This document shows, in pieces, positions 50,191 to 58,035 of a stretch of DNA of 64,000 nucleotides. The notes beneath the pieces were generated by a model that worked only from the letters and a program-made list of their open reading frames with translations, was not told the origin of the DNA and did no database searches. Source of the stretch: an uncultured Prevotella sp. (GTDB lineage Bacteria > Bacteroidota > Bacteroidia > Bacteroidales > Bacteroidaceae); NCBI GenBank assembly GCA_944320105.1, contig CALUGA010000005.1:1-64000 (forward strand), given 5' to 3'. How positions within the stretch are numbered: position 1 is the stretch's first letter; the number at the start of each line of letters is the position of its first letter. The position numbers were made by a program, and so were the translations under genes.

Positions 50191-50242
50191 GCCGTTTTGC
50201 GTTCTGAAACAGGCCGTTTCGCAGTGCGAAACGGCCTGTTTC
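50191..50242. repeat. AAACAGGCCGTTT hairpin element, copy 2
   Basis: GAAACAGGCCGTTTCGC and GCGAAACGGCCTGTTTC form a perfect 17-bp stem with loop AGT (50206-50242), preceded by a partial GGGCCGTTTTGCG. Confidence 0.85.
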
Positions 50243-50340
50243 ATATTCCGGCTTTTGTCGCCGTGGGTTTCGGCTTGTGCCTTGGCGTCTGTTTGTGGCC
50301 TCATGGGAGCGTAGAAACCTGCGCCCCGGCGAGGTTGCGC

Positions 50341-50868
50341 TCAGAGCATGGCGGAAAGCTCGTCGAGGCTTGTGGCCACCTTTATCACGTCGCGCCACGA
50401 GCCGCGCACGGCGCCGCAGGCTTCCATGTCGTCGAGCATGGAGGTGAGTCTGTTCCAGTATCCATTGATGTTGAGCAGCACCAAGCGCTTGGCGTGGTAG
50501 CCAAGGGTGGCCGAGGCGGCCACGGTGAACACCTCGTCGAGCGTGCCTATGCCGCCCGGCAGGGCCACGAAGGCATCGGCCTGGGCCATCATCAGCTGCT
50601 TGCGGTCGGTGAGGTCGGCGCAGGGTATGTGTACGTCCATCACCCGGCTGGTGTGGCCGCGCTCCTCCACGCGCTCCGGCACCACGCCGATGACGCGCCC
50701 GCCTGACTCGCGCGTGGCCTCGGCCACGGCCTGCATCAGCCCCATGTCGGTGCCGCCGAACACGAGCGCGTGGCCCGCCGCGCCTATCCTGCGGCCCAGC
50801 TCGCGGGCCACGGTGTAAAAGTCGGGGTCAAGCCCGGCGTTGGCCGAGCAGAAAACGCATATCTTCAT
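50341..50868 (-). CDS. LOG-family nucleotide phosphoribohydrolase-like protein
   Basis: The 175-residue Rossmann-fold protein belongs to the LOG/TIGR00730 family and probably cleaves nucleoside 5'-monophosphates to a base and ribose 5-phosphate. Motifs are VFCSANAG at the start, GGTDMGLMQAVA, and the catalytic LPGGIGTLDEVF. The physiological substrate in Bacteroidales is not established. The ATG at 50868 gives the family-standard MKICVFCS start. A well-spaced promoter lies just upstream. Confidence 0.92.
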   Translation of the reverse strand: MKICVFCSANAGLDPDFYTVARELGRRIGAAGHALVFGGTDMGLMQAVAEATRESGGRVIGVVPERVEERGHTSRVMDVHIPCADLTDRKQLMMAQADAFVALPGGIGTLDEVFTVAASATLGYHAKRLVLLNINGYWNRLTSMLDDMEACGAVRGSWRDVIKVATSLDELSAML

Positions 50869-50919
50869 AGTTGTTGCATTGTATTTGAGCGTTGCCGTCC
50901 GGGCAATCGTTTCAAATTG

Positions 50920-50949
50920 CAAAAATACTGATTTTCGGGCGTTTTGCAA
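50920..50949 (-). promoter_or_regulatory. Promoter TTG-N19-TATTTTTG for the LOG gene
   Basis: The -7 box TATTTTTG (50920-50927) and TTG (50947-50949) are 19 bp apart on the reverse strand. Confidence 0.75.
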
Positions 50950-50990
50950 AATTATCCGGCTTTTTTGTATCCTAACTCATTTATTTTCAT

Positions 50991-50998
50991 TAACTTTG
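50991..50998 (+). promoter_or_regulatory. Candidate -7 box TAACTTTG for the DEAD-box gene
   Basis: A TAnnTTTG match about 80 nt before the TTG start at 51081. The nearest TTG is 23 bp upstream. Confidence 0.6.
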
Positions 50999-51080
50999 CA
51001 GCCGCAAACGCCGCACGCCGTCGAGGGCAGTTGGGCCGGGCATGGGGCGATAATAGGTATTATTTTATCATTTTTTTAGA

Positions 51081-53006
51081 TTGAAGACATTTGAAGAATT
51101 GGGCGTAAGCGAAGAGATTCGCCGCGCCATCACGGAGCTGGGCTTCGAGAGTCCCATGCCCGTGCAGGAAGAAGTTATCCCCTATTTGCTCGGCAACCGC
51201 AACGACGTAATAGCCCTGGCACAGACCGGAACGGGCAAGACGGCGGCATTCGGCATCCCCATCCTGCAGCGCATCGACACGCGCTGCCGCGACACCCAGG
51301 CCCTGGTGCTCAGCCCCACGCGTGAGCTGTGCCTCCAGATAGCCGACGACCTTAAGGACTTCTCAAAGTACATGGGCGGGGTGAACATCGTGCCGGTGTA
51401 CGGAGGAACATCCATCGAGAACCAGATTCGCTCGCTGCGCCACGGTGCGCAGGTCATCGTGGCCACCCCGGGCCGCCTCATCGACCTCAGGAATAGGGGC
51501 GTGGCAAAGCTCGGCGGCGTGAGCAACGTGGTGCTCGACGAGGCCGACGAGATGCTCAACATGGGCTTCTCAGAGAGCATCAACGAGATATTCGAGAGCC
51601 TGCCCGAGAACCGCAACACGCTGCTCTTCTCGGCCACGATGAGCCGCGAGATAGAGAAGATAGCCAAGTCGTACCTGCGCGACTACAAGGAGATTGTGGT
51701 GGGAAGCCGCAACGAGGGGGCCGAGAACGTGAACCACGTGTACTACATGGTGAGCGCCAAGGACAAGTACCTCGCCCTGAAGCGCATCGTTGACTACTAC
51801 CCGCGCATCTTCGCCATCATCTTCTGCCGCACAAAGCGCGAGACGCAGGAGGTGGCCGACAAGCTCATACGCGACGGATACAACGCGGAGTCGCTACACG
51901 GCGACCTCTCGCAGCAGCAGCGCGACCTCACCATGCAGAAGTTCCGCCAGCACCTCACGCAGCTGCTCGTGGCCACCGACGTGGCCGCCCGCGGACTCGA
52001 CGTGGACGACCTGACGCACGTTATCAACTTCGGAATGCCCGACGACATCGAGAGCTACACACACCGCTCGGGCCGCACGGGCCGCGCCGGAAAGAAGGGA
52101 ACGTCGATCGCCATCATCCACTCGCGCGAGAAGACCAAGATTCGCGCCGTGGAGAAGGAGATAGGCAAGCAGTTCGTGGAGGGAAAGCTGCCCAGCCCGC
52201 AGGAGATATGCACCAAGCAGCTCTACAAGGTGATGGACGAGATTGAGAAGACCGACGTGAACGAGGACGAGATAGCCCCGTTCATGGACGAGATAAACCG
52301 CCACTTTGAGTTCATCGACAAGGAGGACATCATAAAAAAGATGGTGAGCCGCGAGTTCGGACGATTCCTCGCTTACTACGCCAACGCGCCCGAGATAGAG
52401 CAGCCTTCGGGCAAGGGCGGAGCCAAGGGCGACAGGCAGGAGCGCAAGCGCGCCGACCGCAAGGGCCGCCGCGAGGCCGAGCAGGGCTACCGCCGGCTGT
52501 TCATCAACCTGGGCAAGGCCGACGGCTTCTACCCGGGCGAGGTGATGCAGTTCGTGAACCGCAACGTGGACGGGCGGCAGGAGGTGGGCCACATCGACCT
52601 GCACGACAAGTATTCGTACATAGAGGTGCCTGAGCGCGACGCTGACCGGGTGATGCGCGCACTCGACGGAACGCGCTACCGTGGCCGCGACGTGCGCTGC
52701 AACGATGCCGACGACACCTCGGCGCCGCAGCGTGGCGGCAGCCGGGGCGGCTCGTGGGGCGGGCAGCGCGGCGCAGGGCGGCCTGCTGACCGCTATGACC
52801 GCGGCCAGGCAGGGCGCGGCGGGGCGGGTGCCTTCAGCCGCTTCGACAAGAAGCAGAAGGGCCGCAGGGCCGACCGCGATGCCTTCGGCGGCGGCGACAC
52901 GGGCGACTGGCGCCAGTTCTTCCAGAACGACAACGTGAAGTTCAAGGGCGAGGAGCCCGACTTCTCGGAGGAAGGCTGGGCAAGGCGTAAGCCGAGGAAG
53001 AAGTGA
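51081..53006 (+). CDS. DEAD-box RNA helicase with DbpA-type RNA-binding domain
   Basis: The 641-residue helicase is predicted to act in ribosome assembly or cold-shock RNA remodelling. Motif I is AQTGTGKT (Lys53), motif Ia PTREL, motif II DEAD (153-156), motif III SAT and motif VI HRSGRTGRAGKKG. A DbpA-like RNA-binding domain spans about 470-550 (RRLFINLGKADGFYPGEVMQFV), followed by an RGG-rich tail. The start is a TTG: the family begins MKTFEELGVS, exactly what follows, and no ATG lies nearby in frame. A strong terminator follows. Confidence 0.94.
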   Translation: MKTFEELGVSEEIRRAITELGFESPMPVQEEVIPYLLGNRNDVIALAQTGTGKTAAFGIPILQRIDTRCRDTQALVLSPTRELCLQIADDLKDFSKYMGGVNIVPVYGGTSIENQIRSLRHGAQVIVATPGRLIDLRNRGVAKLGGVSNVVLDEADEMLNMGFSESINEIFESLPENRNTLLFSATMSREIEKIAKSYLRDYKEIVVGSRNEGAENVNHVYYMVSAKDKYLALKRIVDYYPRIFAIIFCRTKRETQEVADKLIRDGYNAESLHGDLSQQQRDLTMQKFRQHLTQLLVATDVAARGLDVDDLTHVINFGMPDDIESYTHRSGRTGRAGKKGTSIAIIHSREKTKIRAVEKEIGKQFVEGKLPSPQEICTKQLYKVMDEIEKTDVNEDEIAPFMDEINRHFEFIDKEDIIKKMVSREFGRFLAYYANAPEIEQPSGKGGAKGDRQERKRADRKGRREAEQGYRRLFINLGKADGFYPGEVMQFVNRNVDGRQEVGHIDLHDKYSYIEVPERDADRVMRALDGTRYRGRDVRCNDADDTSAPQRGGSRGGSWGGQRGAGRPADRYDRGQAGRGGAGAFSRFDKKQKGRRADRDAFGGGDTGDWRQFFQNDNVKFKGEEPDFSEEGWARRKPRKK

Positions 53007-53010
53007 AAAA

Positions 53011-53053
53011 ACAACGGCCGCTTGGGGTTTTGCTCCAAGCGGCCGTTGTTTTT
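53011..53053 (+). terminator. Intrinsic terminator of the DEAD-box gene
   Basis: A 15-bp perfect stem ACAACGGCCGCTTGG/CCAAGCGGCCGTTGT with a T run. Confidence 0.92.
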
Positions 53054-53055
53054 GT

Positions 53056-53125
53056 AGTCAGGAGACGGGAGTCGGGAGACAGACGAATGCTTTTTCTGTC
53101 TCCCGTATCCCGTCTCCTGACTCCT
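53056..53125. repeat. Inverted pair of GGAGACGG-word runs
   Basis: AGTCAGGAGACGGGA and TCGGGAGACAGA face TCTGTCTCCCG and ATCCCGTCTCCTGACT around ACGAATGCTTTT. The near-perfect arms of about 28 nt lie between two terminators at convergent gene ends. Confidence 0.85.
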
Positions 53126-53126
53126 T

Positions 53127-53158
53127 GAAAGCGATGAGGCCGAGGCCTCATCGCTTTC
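53127..53158 (-). terminator. Hairpin at the stop of the large surface-protein gene
   Basis: GAAAGCGATGAGGCC/GGCCTCATCGCTTTC is a perfect 15-bp stem with a two-base loop. It overlaps the TGA at 53157-53159. Confidence 0.7.
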
Positions 53159-55853
53159 AGTACACCACCGCGCGGCCGTCGTATGTGATGCCCTCGGCGG
53201 AGATGGAGATCTGCCGGCAGGAGGAGTTGTTGTAAAGCTCGATGGTGGCTTGTCCGTCCTTGTCGGCCTTCACGGCGGGGTTCCAGTAGAGGGTGCGGCG
53301 GTGGTCGGGCGCGGGCGGCATTAGGCTATAGTCGGGCATCTGGAACGTTTCCACGTGGCTGTAGCCCTCGAAGTGGGTGTGGCGCAGGCCCTTGTGCTTG
53401 GCCGGGAACTCGTGGTGGGAGTAAAGGAAGATGGTGACGGGGCTGTATGTGGCGAGCGTGGGTGCCTCCACGTAGTTGCGCCAGATGTTTTCGTCCTCCG
53501 ATATGTAAACGCTCTTGTACTCGTCGAGCCAGCGCGGCATTTCCTCGGCGCTGTTCTCGCGGATGAAGTCGATGTCCTTTGTGCGCACGCTGCGTGTGCT
53601 CGTACCCATGTAGAAGGTGTTGTTGAGCACCCACACTATGGGCCTGTTCTTGTAGCTCAGGCCCTCGCGCGCCATGAATCCGCGGTATTTGGCCCTTTCC
53701 GTGGTTTCGTCGCTCCTCTGCTCGGCTTCCTCTGCCTCCTTTTCGAGCAGGGTCTGGGGTATGTTGTCGTCTCCCTTTTCAAGGTCGTTCTCCTGTTTCG
53801 CCTGTTCGGCCAGGTCTTTGTGGTCGGTGGCGTCGCCGCCGAAGAAGTGGTTCTTCTTCGTGAGCCAGTCGAAGATGGTTGGGGTTTCGAGGCCCGCGTC
53901 GTACATCTCGTCGGCGGCGCGGTCGCAGTCGTAGCGCAGGTAAGCCTTGAAGGCTCCCCGCTGCTCGTTCTCCCACCCGGCGCGGGCGTTCTCGAAGAGC
54001 CGCTTGCCGCGCACGTTCACCTCCTTTATTACGTGCAGGCGGCGGTCCATGCCGCTGAGCTTGGTTATGTCGGCGGTGTCGGCGAAGTTGGCTTTGAGCA
54101 GTGGCGAGCGTGCCGGGGCGAGTGCCACGGGCTGCGTCTCGGCGCCGGCGAGCGGCCTGAGGCGGGGCGAGAAGTTGCGGTCGATGCCCACGCGGTACTT
54201 CTTGGCCTTGCCGTCGGCGTTGCGCGTGTCGAGCATCAGCGTCCACTCGCCCTCGCATTCGGGCAGGCGGAAGGCGTAGAGCCCGGCCGAGTCGGTGACG
54301 GCGCGGCCCCGCATAGACTGCCCCGCGCGGTTGTATAGCGTGGCGGTGAGGCGCACCCCGGCGGGCTTGTTGCGGCGGCTGGCCTGCCGGAGCTGCCCGA
54401 AGAGGTATAGGCCGTCCTCTATGGGGTGGGTGCGCCTGAACTCGCGGCGGCCCTCCATCTGCGCCACGTCGTAGCGTCGCCACCCCTGCACCATCATGAG
54501 CATGTCGGCGGCGCGGCGGTGCTCGGGGTCGTCGGCCTCAAGGTAGTACTCCGGGTGGCTCACGTAGCCGCGCAAGTCTGACGATAGCAGCAGCCACGTG
54601 GCGGCGTTGCCCTGCTGCCCGTTCACCTCGGCGGCGCGGTCGCGCACGGCCACGGAGAACGTTGCCCCCGGCTCGGTGCGCGCCCTGAGCGTTAGCTTGC
54701 CGCAGGGCGAGAGCTGCCCCTGCGCCTCGAAGGCTATTGAGTCGGCCCCGCCCGGCGGGCAAACGAACACCATGCGCTCGGCCACTATGCGCCCGTGGCT
54801 GTCGATGAGGGTCAGCTGGCTCACCCCCGGCGCCATGTCGGAGCGGGCAAAGCGGCGGCGCGCCACGCGCTCCGAGGGCGGCAGCAGGTCGGTGGCGTCA
54901 ACGTTGCCGCCGCTCATCAGCACCAGCGCCAGCGGCTCGGTGTAGCCCGCCGTGCGGCTAACGGTTACGCCCACGTGGCTGCCCTCCACTGCGCTCACGC
55001 TGAGGGCGCATCCCTCGGCCTGCGCCTCGGGCAGGCTGAAGCTGTGGCGCCGGCCACGGGCATCGGTCACGGTGACTGTGGCCGGGGCGTCGGCGGGCGT
55101 ATAGCTGAAGGCACCGCGGCCCTCGCGCAGCGTGGTGAGCTGTTGCCGCCGGCCGTCGGCGAGGGTGAGCACCATGGGCAGCGAGTCGGCTGGTGCGCCG
55201 CCCGAGGTGAGGCTGAAGGCCACGCGCGAGGGCAGCCCGCGCACGAGCCGGCCTCCTTCGGGGTAGAAGCTGAGGCTCAGGCCCCGCTGCGCGGCGGTGG
55301 AGTCGGCTGTGCGCGACTGCGGCATGCGCTTGCGGTGGTCAGGCTCATAGATGGTGGGGCGGCTGTAGTCGCCCTCTTTCTCGGGCTTCTCGAATATGGG
55401 CAATACGCGTGAAAAAGCCCACGCGGCATCCCAGTTGAGCATGTAGCGCGTGTAGGCGCGCACCTCGTAGTAGCCCGCCGTGAGCAGCTTGTCGAGGCGG
55501 AAGGAGCCTGAGCCGCGCCCGCCGTCGAGCTTCACCTTGCGCGTTTGTATCACTTCGCCCGTGGGGTCGATGAGTTCCACGTAGAGCACCCGGCTCAGGT
55601 CGGTGAGGGCGGGGCGGTCGGCGCGCACCACGTAGGCGCTGAACCATAGCGTTTCGCCCCGGAAGTAGGCCGTGTTGTCAAAGTGGAGGTATGCCTTTTC
55701 CTGCGGGAAGAGGCGGTTGAACACATCGATGTTGCCCACGAACTGCCTCAGCCTGGCTGCGGGGTCGGCCCCGGCGGCTGGTTGCTGCGCCCGGGCCGTG
55801 GCGCAGGTGGCGGCCATGCAGGCCGCGATGCAAAGCTTTATTATGCCTTTCAT
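53157..55853 (-). CDS. Large exported MG2-like / TonB-plug-like protein
   Basis: The 898-residue exported protein has a signal peptide (MKGIIKLCIAACMAATCATARA). An MG2-like N-terminal region follows (KAYLHFDNTAYFRGETLWFSAYVV, RVLYVELIDPTGEVIQTRKVKL). Several beta-sandwich domains follow, then a section with KEVNVRGKRLF and PIVWVLNNTFYMG, like a TonB-receptor plug. This architecture is common in Bacteroidales surface proteins of unknown role. There is no barrel, so it is not a full receptor. The ATG at 55853 opens the signal peptide, and the promoter upstream fits a leader of about 45 nt. Confidence 0.8.
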   Translation of the reverse strand: MKGIIKLCIAACMAATCATARAQQPAAGADPAARLRQFVGNIDVFNRLFPQEKAYLHFDNTAYFRGETLWFSAYVVRADRPALTDLSRVLYVELIDPTGEVIQTRKVKLDGGRGSGSFRLDKLLTAGYYEVRAYTRYMLNWDAAWAFSRVLPIFEKPEKEGDYSRPTIYEPDHRKRMPQSRTADSTAAQRGLSLSFYPEGGRLVRGLPSRVAFSLTSGGAPADSLPMVLTLADGRRQQLTTLREGRGAFSYTPADAPATVTVTDARGRRHSFSLPEAQAEGCALSVSAVEGSHVGVTVSRTAGYTEPLALVLMSGGNVDATDLLPPSERVARRRFARSDMAPGVSQLTLIDSHGRIVAERMVFVCPPGGADSIAFEAQGQLSPCGKLTLRARTEPGATFSVAVRDRAAEVNGQQGNAATWLLLSSDLRGYVSHPEYYLEADDPEHRRAADMLMMVQGWRRYDVAQMEGRREFRRTHPIEDGLYLFGQLRQASRRNKPAGVRLTATLYNRAGQSMRGRAVTDSAGLYAFRLPECEGEWTLMLDTRNADGKAKKYRVGIDRNFSPRLRPLAGAETQPVALAPARSPLLKANFADTADITKLSGMDRRLHVIKEVNVRGKRLFENARAGWENEQRGAFKAYLRYDCDRAADEMYDAGLETPTIFDWLTKKNHFFGGDATDHKDLAEQAKQENDLEKGDDNIPQTLLEKEAEEAEQRSDETTERAKYRGFMAREGLSYKNRPIVWVLNNTFYMGTSTRSVRTKDIDFIRENSAEEMPRWLDEYKSVYISEDENIWRNYVEAPTLATYSPVTIFLYSHHEFPAKHKGLRHTHFEGYSHVETFQMPDYSLMPPAPDHRRTLYWNPAVKADKDGQATIELYNNSSCRQISISAEGITYDGRAVVY

Positions 55854-55905
55854 GCTTATATGCGTGGTTGCGGTTTCAGGTTTGCCGCCTTGCGTGGCGG
55901 CTCTG

Positions 55906-55935
55906 CAAATGTAGCATTTTTGCGCGAAACGGCAA
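55906..55935 (-). promoter_or_regulatory. Promoter TTG-N19-TACATTTG for the large surface protein
   Basis: The -7 box TACATTTG (55906-55913) and TTG (55933-55935) are 19 bp apart on the reverse strand. Confidence 0.75.
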
Positions 55936-55974
55936 AGCGCGGGGCTGAAAATCTGTAAACAAACTGTCATGGCC

Positions 55975-56094
55975 GCGCCCCTTTGCGCCACCGGCGGCCA
56001 ACAGGCTCAGCCTCAGGCTGTTGGGCGCAGGGGCGTTTTGGCCTTGCAAAACGGCTCGTTCCGCAAGGCCGAACGGCCTGTTTGGCAGGGACGG
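55975..56094. repeat. Cruciform plus AAACGGCCTGTTT element, copy 3
   Basis: CGCCCC..TTGCGCC pairs with GGCGCAGGGGCG around CCAACAG/CTGTTGG (55975-56035). The block 56033-56094 follows, with GCGTTTTGGCC, AAAACGGCTCG and GAACGGCCTGTTTGGC. The rest of 55854-56357 holds two promoters, a GC-rich stretch and the leader of the next gene. Confidence 0.65.
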
Positions 56095-56269
56095 ACGGGC
56101 AGTGGCGGCGCAAAAGAAGCCCTTTGTAAAGTAAAGTTACCGCCGTTCCTGCATCGCGGGCCGCGCCAGCCGGTGCTGCAGCCGCGAGGGCGGCCCGGGC
56201 TTGTGTGCGCCTGCGGGCGCGTAGTCAGCTTTCATGGTGTTGGCCATGAGGTTATCCGCAGAAAATCAG

Positions 56270-56277
56270 TATATTTG
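56270..56277 (+). promoter_or_regulatory. Candidate -7 box TATATTTG
   Basis: A TAnnTTTG match about 80 nt before the ATG at 56358. The -33 region is not convincing. Confidence 0.6.
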
Positions 56278-56357
56278 CACCAAGAAAGCCAATGGGCGCA
56301 AAAGAAGGCTTTTTATGTGCCTTTGGCCAATGTAGGAACATCAAGAATGCAAGGAAC

Positions 56358-56873
56358 ATGAGAAAGGTAAGTAGGGAAATGCCCGCCGAATGGGCTTTGG
56401 AGGTAATGCGTAAGGCACCATACATAACCGTGAGCCTTGTCCGTGCGGACGGCACGGCCTACGGCGTTCCCTTGTCGCTGGCCTCGGCCGATGGGCGGGT
56501 GTGGTACTTCCATTGCGCGCCTGAGGGCGACAAGCTCGATGCCATGGCCGCCCACCCGGAGGTGTGCCTGTCGGCCGTGGCCCGGTGCCGGCCCACCGTG
56601 GGCCCAAAGGACGGCTCGTTCACCCTCCAGTATCGTTCGGCCATAGCCTTTGGGCGGGCGGAGCCGGTGACTGACGAAGCGGAGAAGGTGCAGGCTCTCC
56701 GCATAATCAGCGAGCGGTTCCTGCCACGGCACATGGACGCCTTTGATGAGGCCATACGCCGCAGCCTGCACCGCACGGCGGTGGTGCGCATCACGCTTGC
56801 ATCGCCCCCTGTGGGCAAACGCAAGCAGTACGATGCGGATGGTGAGGAAATGAAGTACGGCAGGATGGAATGA
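56358..56873 (+). CDS. Pyridoxamine 5'-phosphate oxidase-like flavoprotein
   Basis: The 171-residue split-barrel protein resembles the Nim/PNPOx-like group common in anaerobes. Motifs are APYITVSLVRADGTAYGVPLSLA, VWYFHCAPEGDKLDAMAAHPEVCL and SAIAFGRAEPVTDEAEKVQAL, with a C-terminal RTAVVRITLA. It probably binds FMN or a related flavin; the substrate is unknown. Resistance to nitroimidazoles cannot be claimed from this sequence. The ATG at 56358 is chosen because upstream in-frame residues look untranslated and a leader is expected after the promoter at 56270. Confidence 0.85.
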   Translation: MRKVSREMPAEWALEVMRKAPYITVSLVRADGTAYGVPLSLASADGRVWYFHCAPEGDKLDAMAAHPEVCLSAVARCRPTVGPKDGSFTLQYRSAIAFGRAEPVTDEAEKVQALRIISERFLPRHMDAFDEAIRRSLHRTAVVRITLASPPVGKRKQYDADGEEMKYGRME

Positions 56874-56945
56874 TGCGCAACGTCATCGCCGCTCAGGTGG
56901 GGCGGTTGCGACCGCCGCCCATGCAGTTTTCCACCTGCCCGCTGC

Positions 56946-57758
56946 TCAGTTCACCCTCGACGTAACGGGGTTCTTCACCCCCTTGTAGCCGCGCAGGAAA
57001 GCCTTGGCCGAGCCGAAGCTCAGGAACATGTCCAGGCGCACGGGTATGTGGTTGGCGTCGTCGGTGACGTAGAAGCGCAGAAGCTCGTTGTTCTTGCCGT
57101 CCTCGCGCTCGATGAAGGAGAACACCAGGCAGCGGTACTCGATGTCGTTGCCGTCCATCTTGTAGGTCTCCTTGCCCTGGTACTTAAGCCACGAGTTCGA
57201 CAACCGCTTGGCGTCGCTCACGGGCATGGGTATGTTCTGGCCCACCTTGTACTTGGATGCGTCGAAGTTGCGCGCCCGGAGGAAGATGCTCATCATGTCG
57301 TACACGCAGTCCTGGTATTCCGACTGCTTCCACACGTGCCGCCCGTCGTCCTCTATGCGGTGCTGCTTCATGTGGCAGTTGCCGTTGGGATAGTTGTACC
57401 AAATCTCGTCTACGTAGTAGCGGTGGCCTTCGCGCGCCCCCTTTCGGAAGTAGAGCGGCGAGAGGTCGGCGGCGCAGTACGACAGCAGCGTGTCGCGCAG
57501 GGTGAAGAACTTGTCGAGCTTGTTGTTGCTGCGGGTTATCAGGCTGGCGCGGTAGGCGGGCTTGCCGTCGTAGCGCGACATGACGGTGCTCATCGACGCG
57601 GTGCCGACCTTTACCCAAATGAACTTCCAGTTGAAGAAGAGGTCGTAGTAAAGGAACTCCCCCGACTTGAACGCAGTGTTCTTGATGCCGCACTGGGCCG
57701 ATGCCGGCGCGGCGCACACTGCCATGAGCAGTGCGATGACAAATGCCTTTAGTCTCAT
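56946..57758 (-). CDS. DUF3108 domain exported protein
   Basis: The 270-residue product has a signal peptide (MRLKAFVIALLMAVCAAPASA) and the DUF3108 pattern GEFLYYDLFFNWKFIWVKVGTASM, followed by alternating strands and a final IPVRLDMFLSFGSAKAFLRGYKG. It is presumed to be periplasmic or outer-membrane associated. The function of the family is unknown. It lies third after the GH3-like ligase and Ig-lipoprotein genes on the same strand, an order also seen in other Bacteroidales. The intervening 277 nt are mostly a 22-nt tandem array. Confidence 0.88.
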   Translation of the reverse strand: MRLKAFVIALLMAVCAAPASAQCGIKNTAFKSGEFLYYDLFFNWKFIWVKVGTASMSTVMSRYDGKPAYRASLITRSNNKLDKFFTLRDTLLSYCAADLSPLYFRKGAREGHRYYVDEIWYNYPNGNCHMKQHRIEDDGRHVWKQSEYQDCVYDMMSIFLRARNFDASKYKVGQNIPMPVSDAKRLSNSWLKYQGKETYKMDGNDIEYRCLVFSFIEREDGKNNELLRFYVTDDANHIPVRLDMFLSFGSAKAFLRGYKGVKNPVTSRVN

Positions 57759-57849
57759 ATCTGTCGCTGTGTTTGTTTGCTGTTTCCTTGCGGGGCGGCT
57801 GCCTGCGGCAGCCTTAGCGCGGTTAATCCAGTCTATCCAAGTTACCTGC

Positions 57850-57988
57850 CCAGTCCTTCCGAACCCTCTCCCAAGTCCTTCCGAGCCCTCTCCCCAGTCC
57901 TTCCGAACTTTCTTCCCAGTCCTTCCGAACCCTTTCCCCAGTCCTTCCGAACTTTCTTCCCAGTCCTTCCGGACTTTCTGCCCAGTCC
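57850..57988 (-). repeat. 22-nt CCAGTCCTTCCGAACTTTCTTC array (6 units)
   Basis: Six exact 22-nt units with 3' variation (ACCCTCTCC, GCCCTCTCC, ACTTTCTTC) are followed by a seventh partial copy. The unit is twice 11 nt. The array lies between two co-directional genes. Confidence 0.93.
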
Positions 57989-58035
57989 ATGGCGCAGCCC
58001 AATTCTTAATTCTTAATTTTTAATTCTTAATTCTT
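57989..58035 (-). repeat. 7-nt AATTAAG array after the lipoprotein stop
   Basis: On the - strand AAAAGAATTAAG follows the TAA of the gene above, then AATTAAAAATTAAG and AATTAAG, and GGGCTGCGCCATGG as at 46680 and 46727. Confidence 0.85.

Noticed and set aside
56358-56873. A nitroimidazole resistance (nim) gene
   Set aside because: Only the general PNPOx-like split-barrel pattern is visible. Assignment to Nim would need an alignment and a phylogeny.
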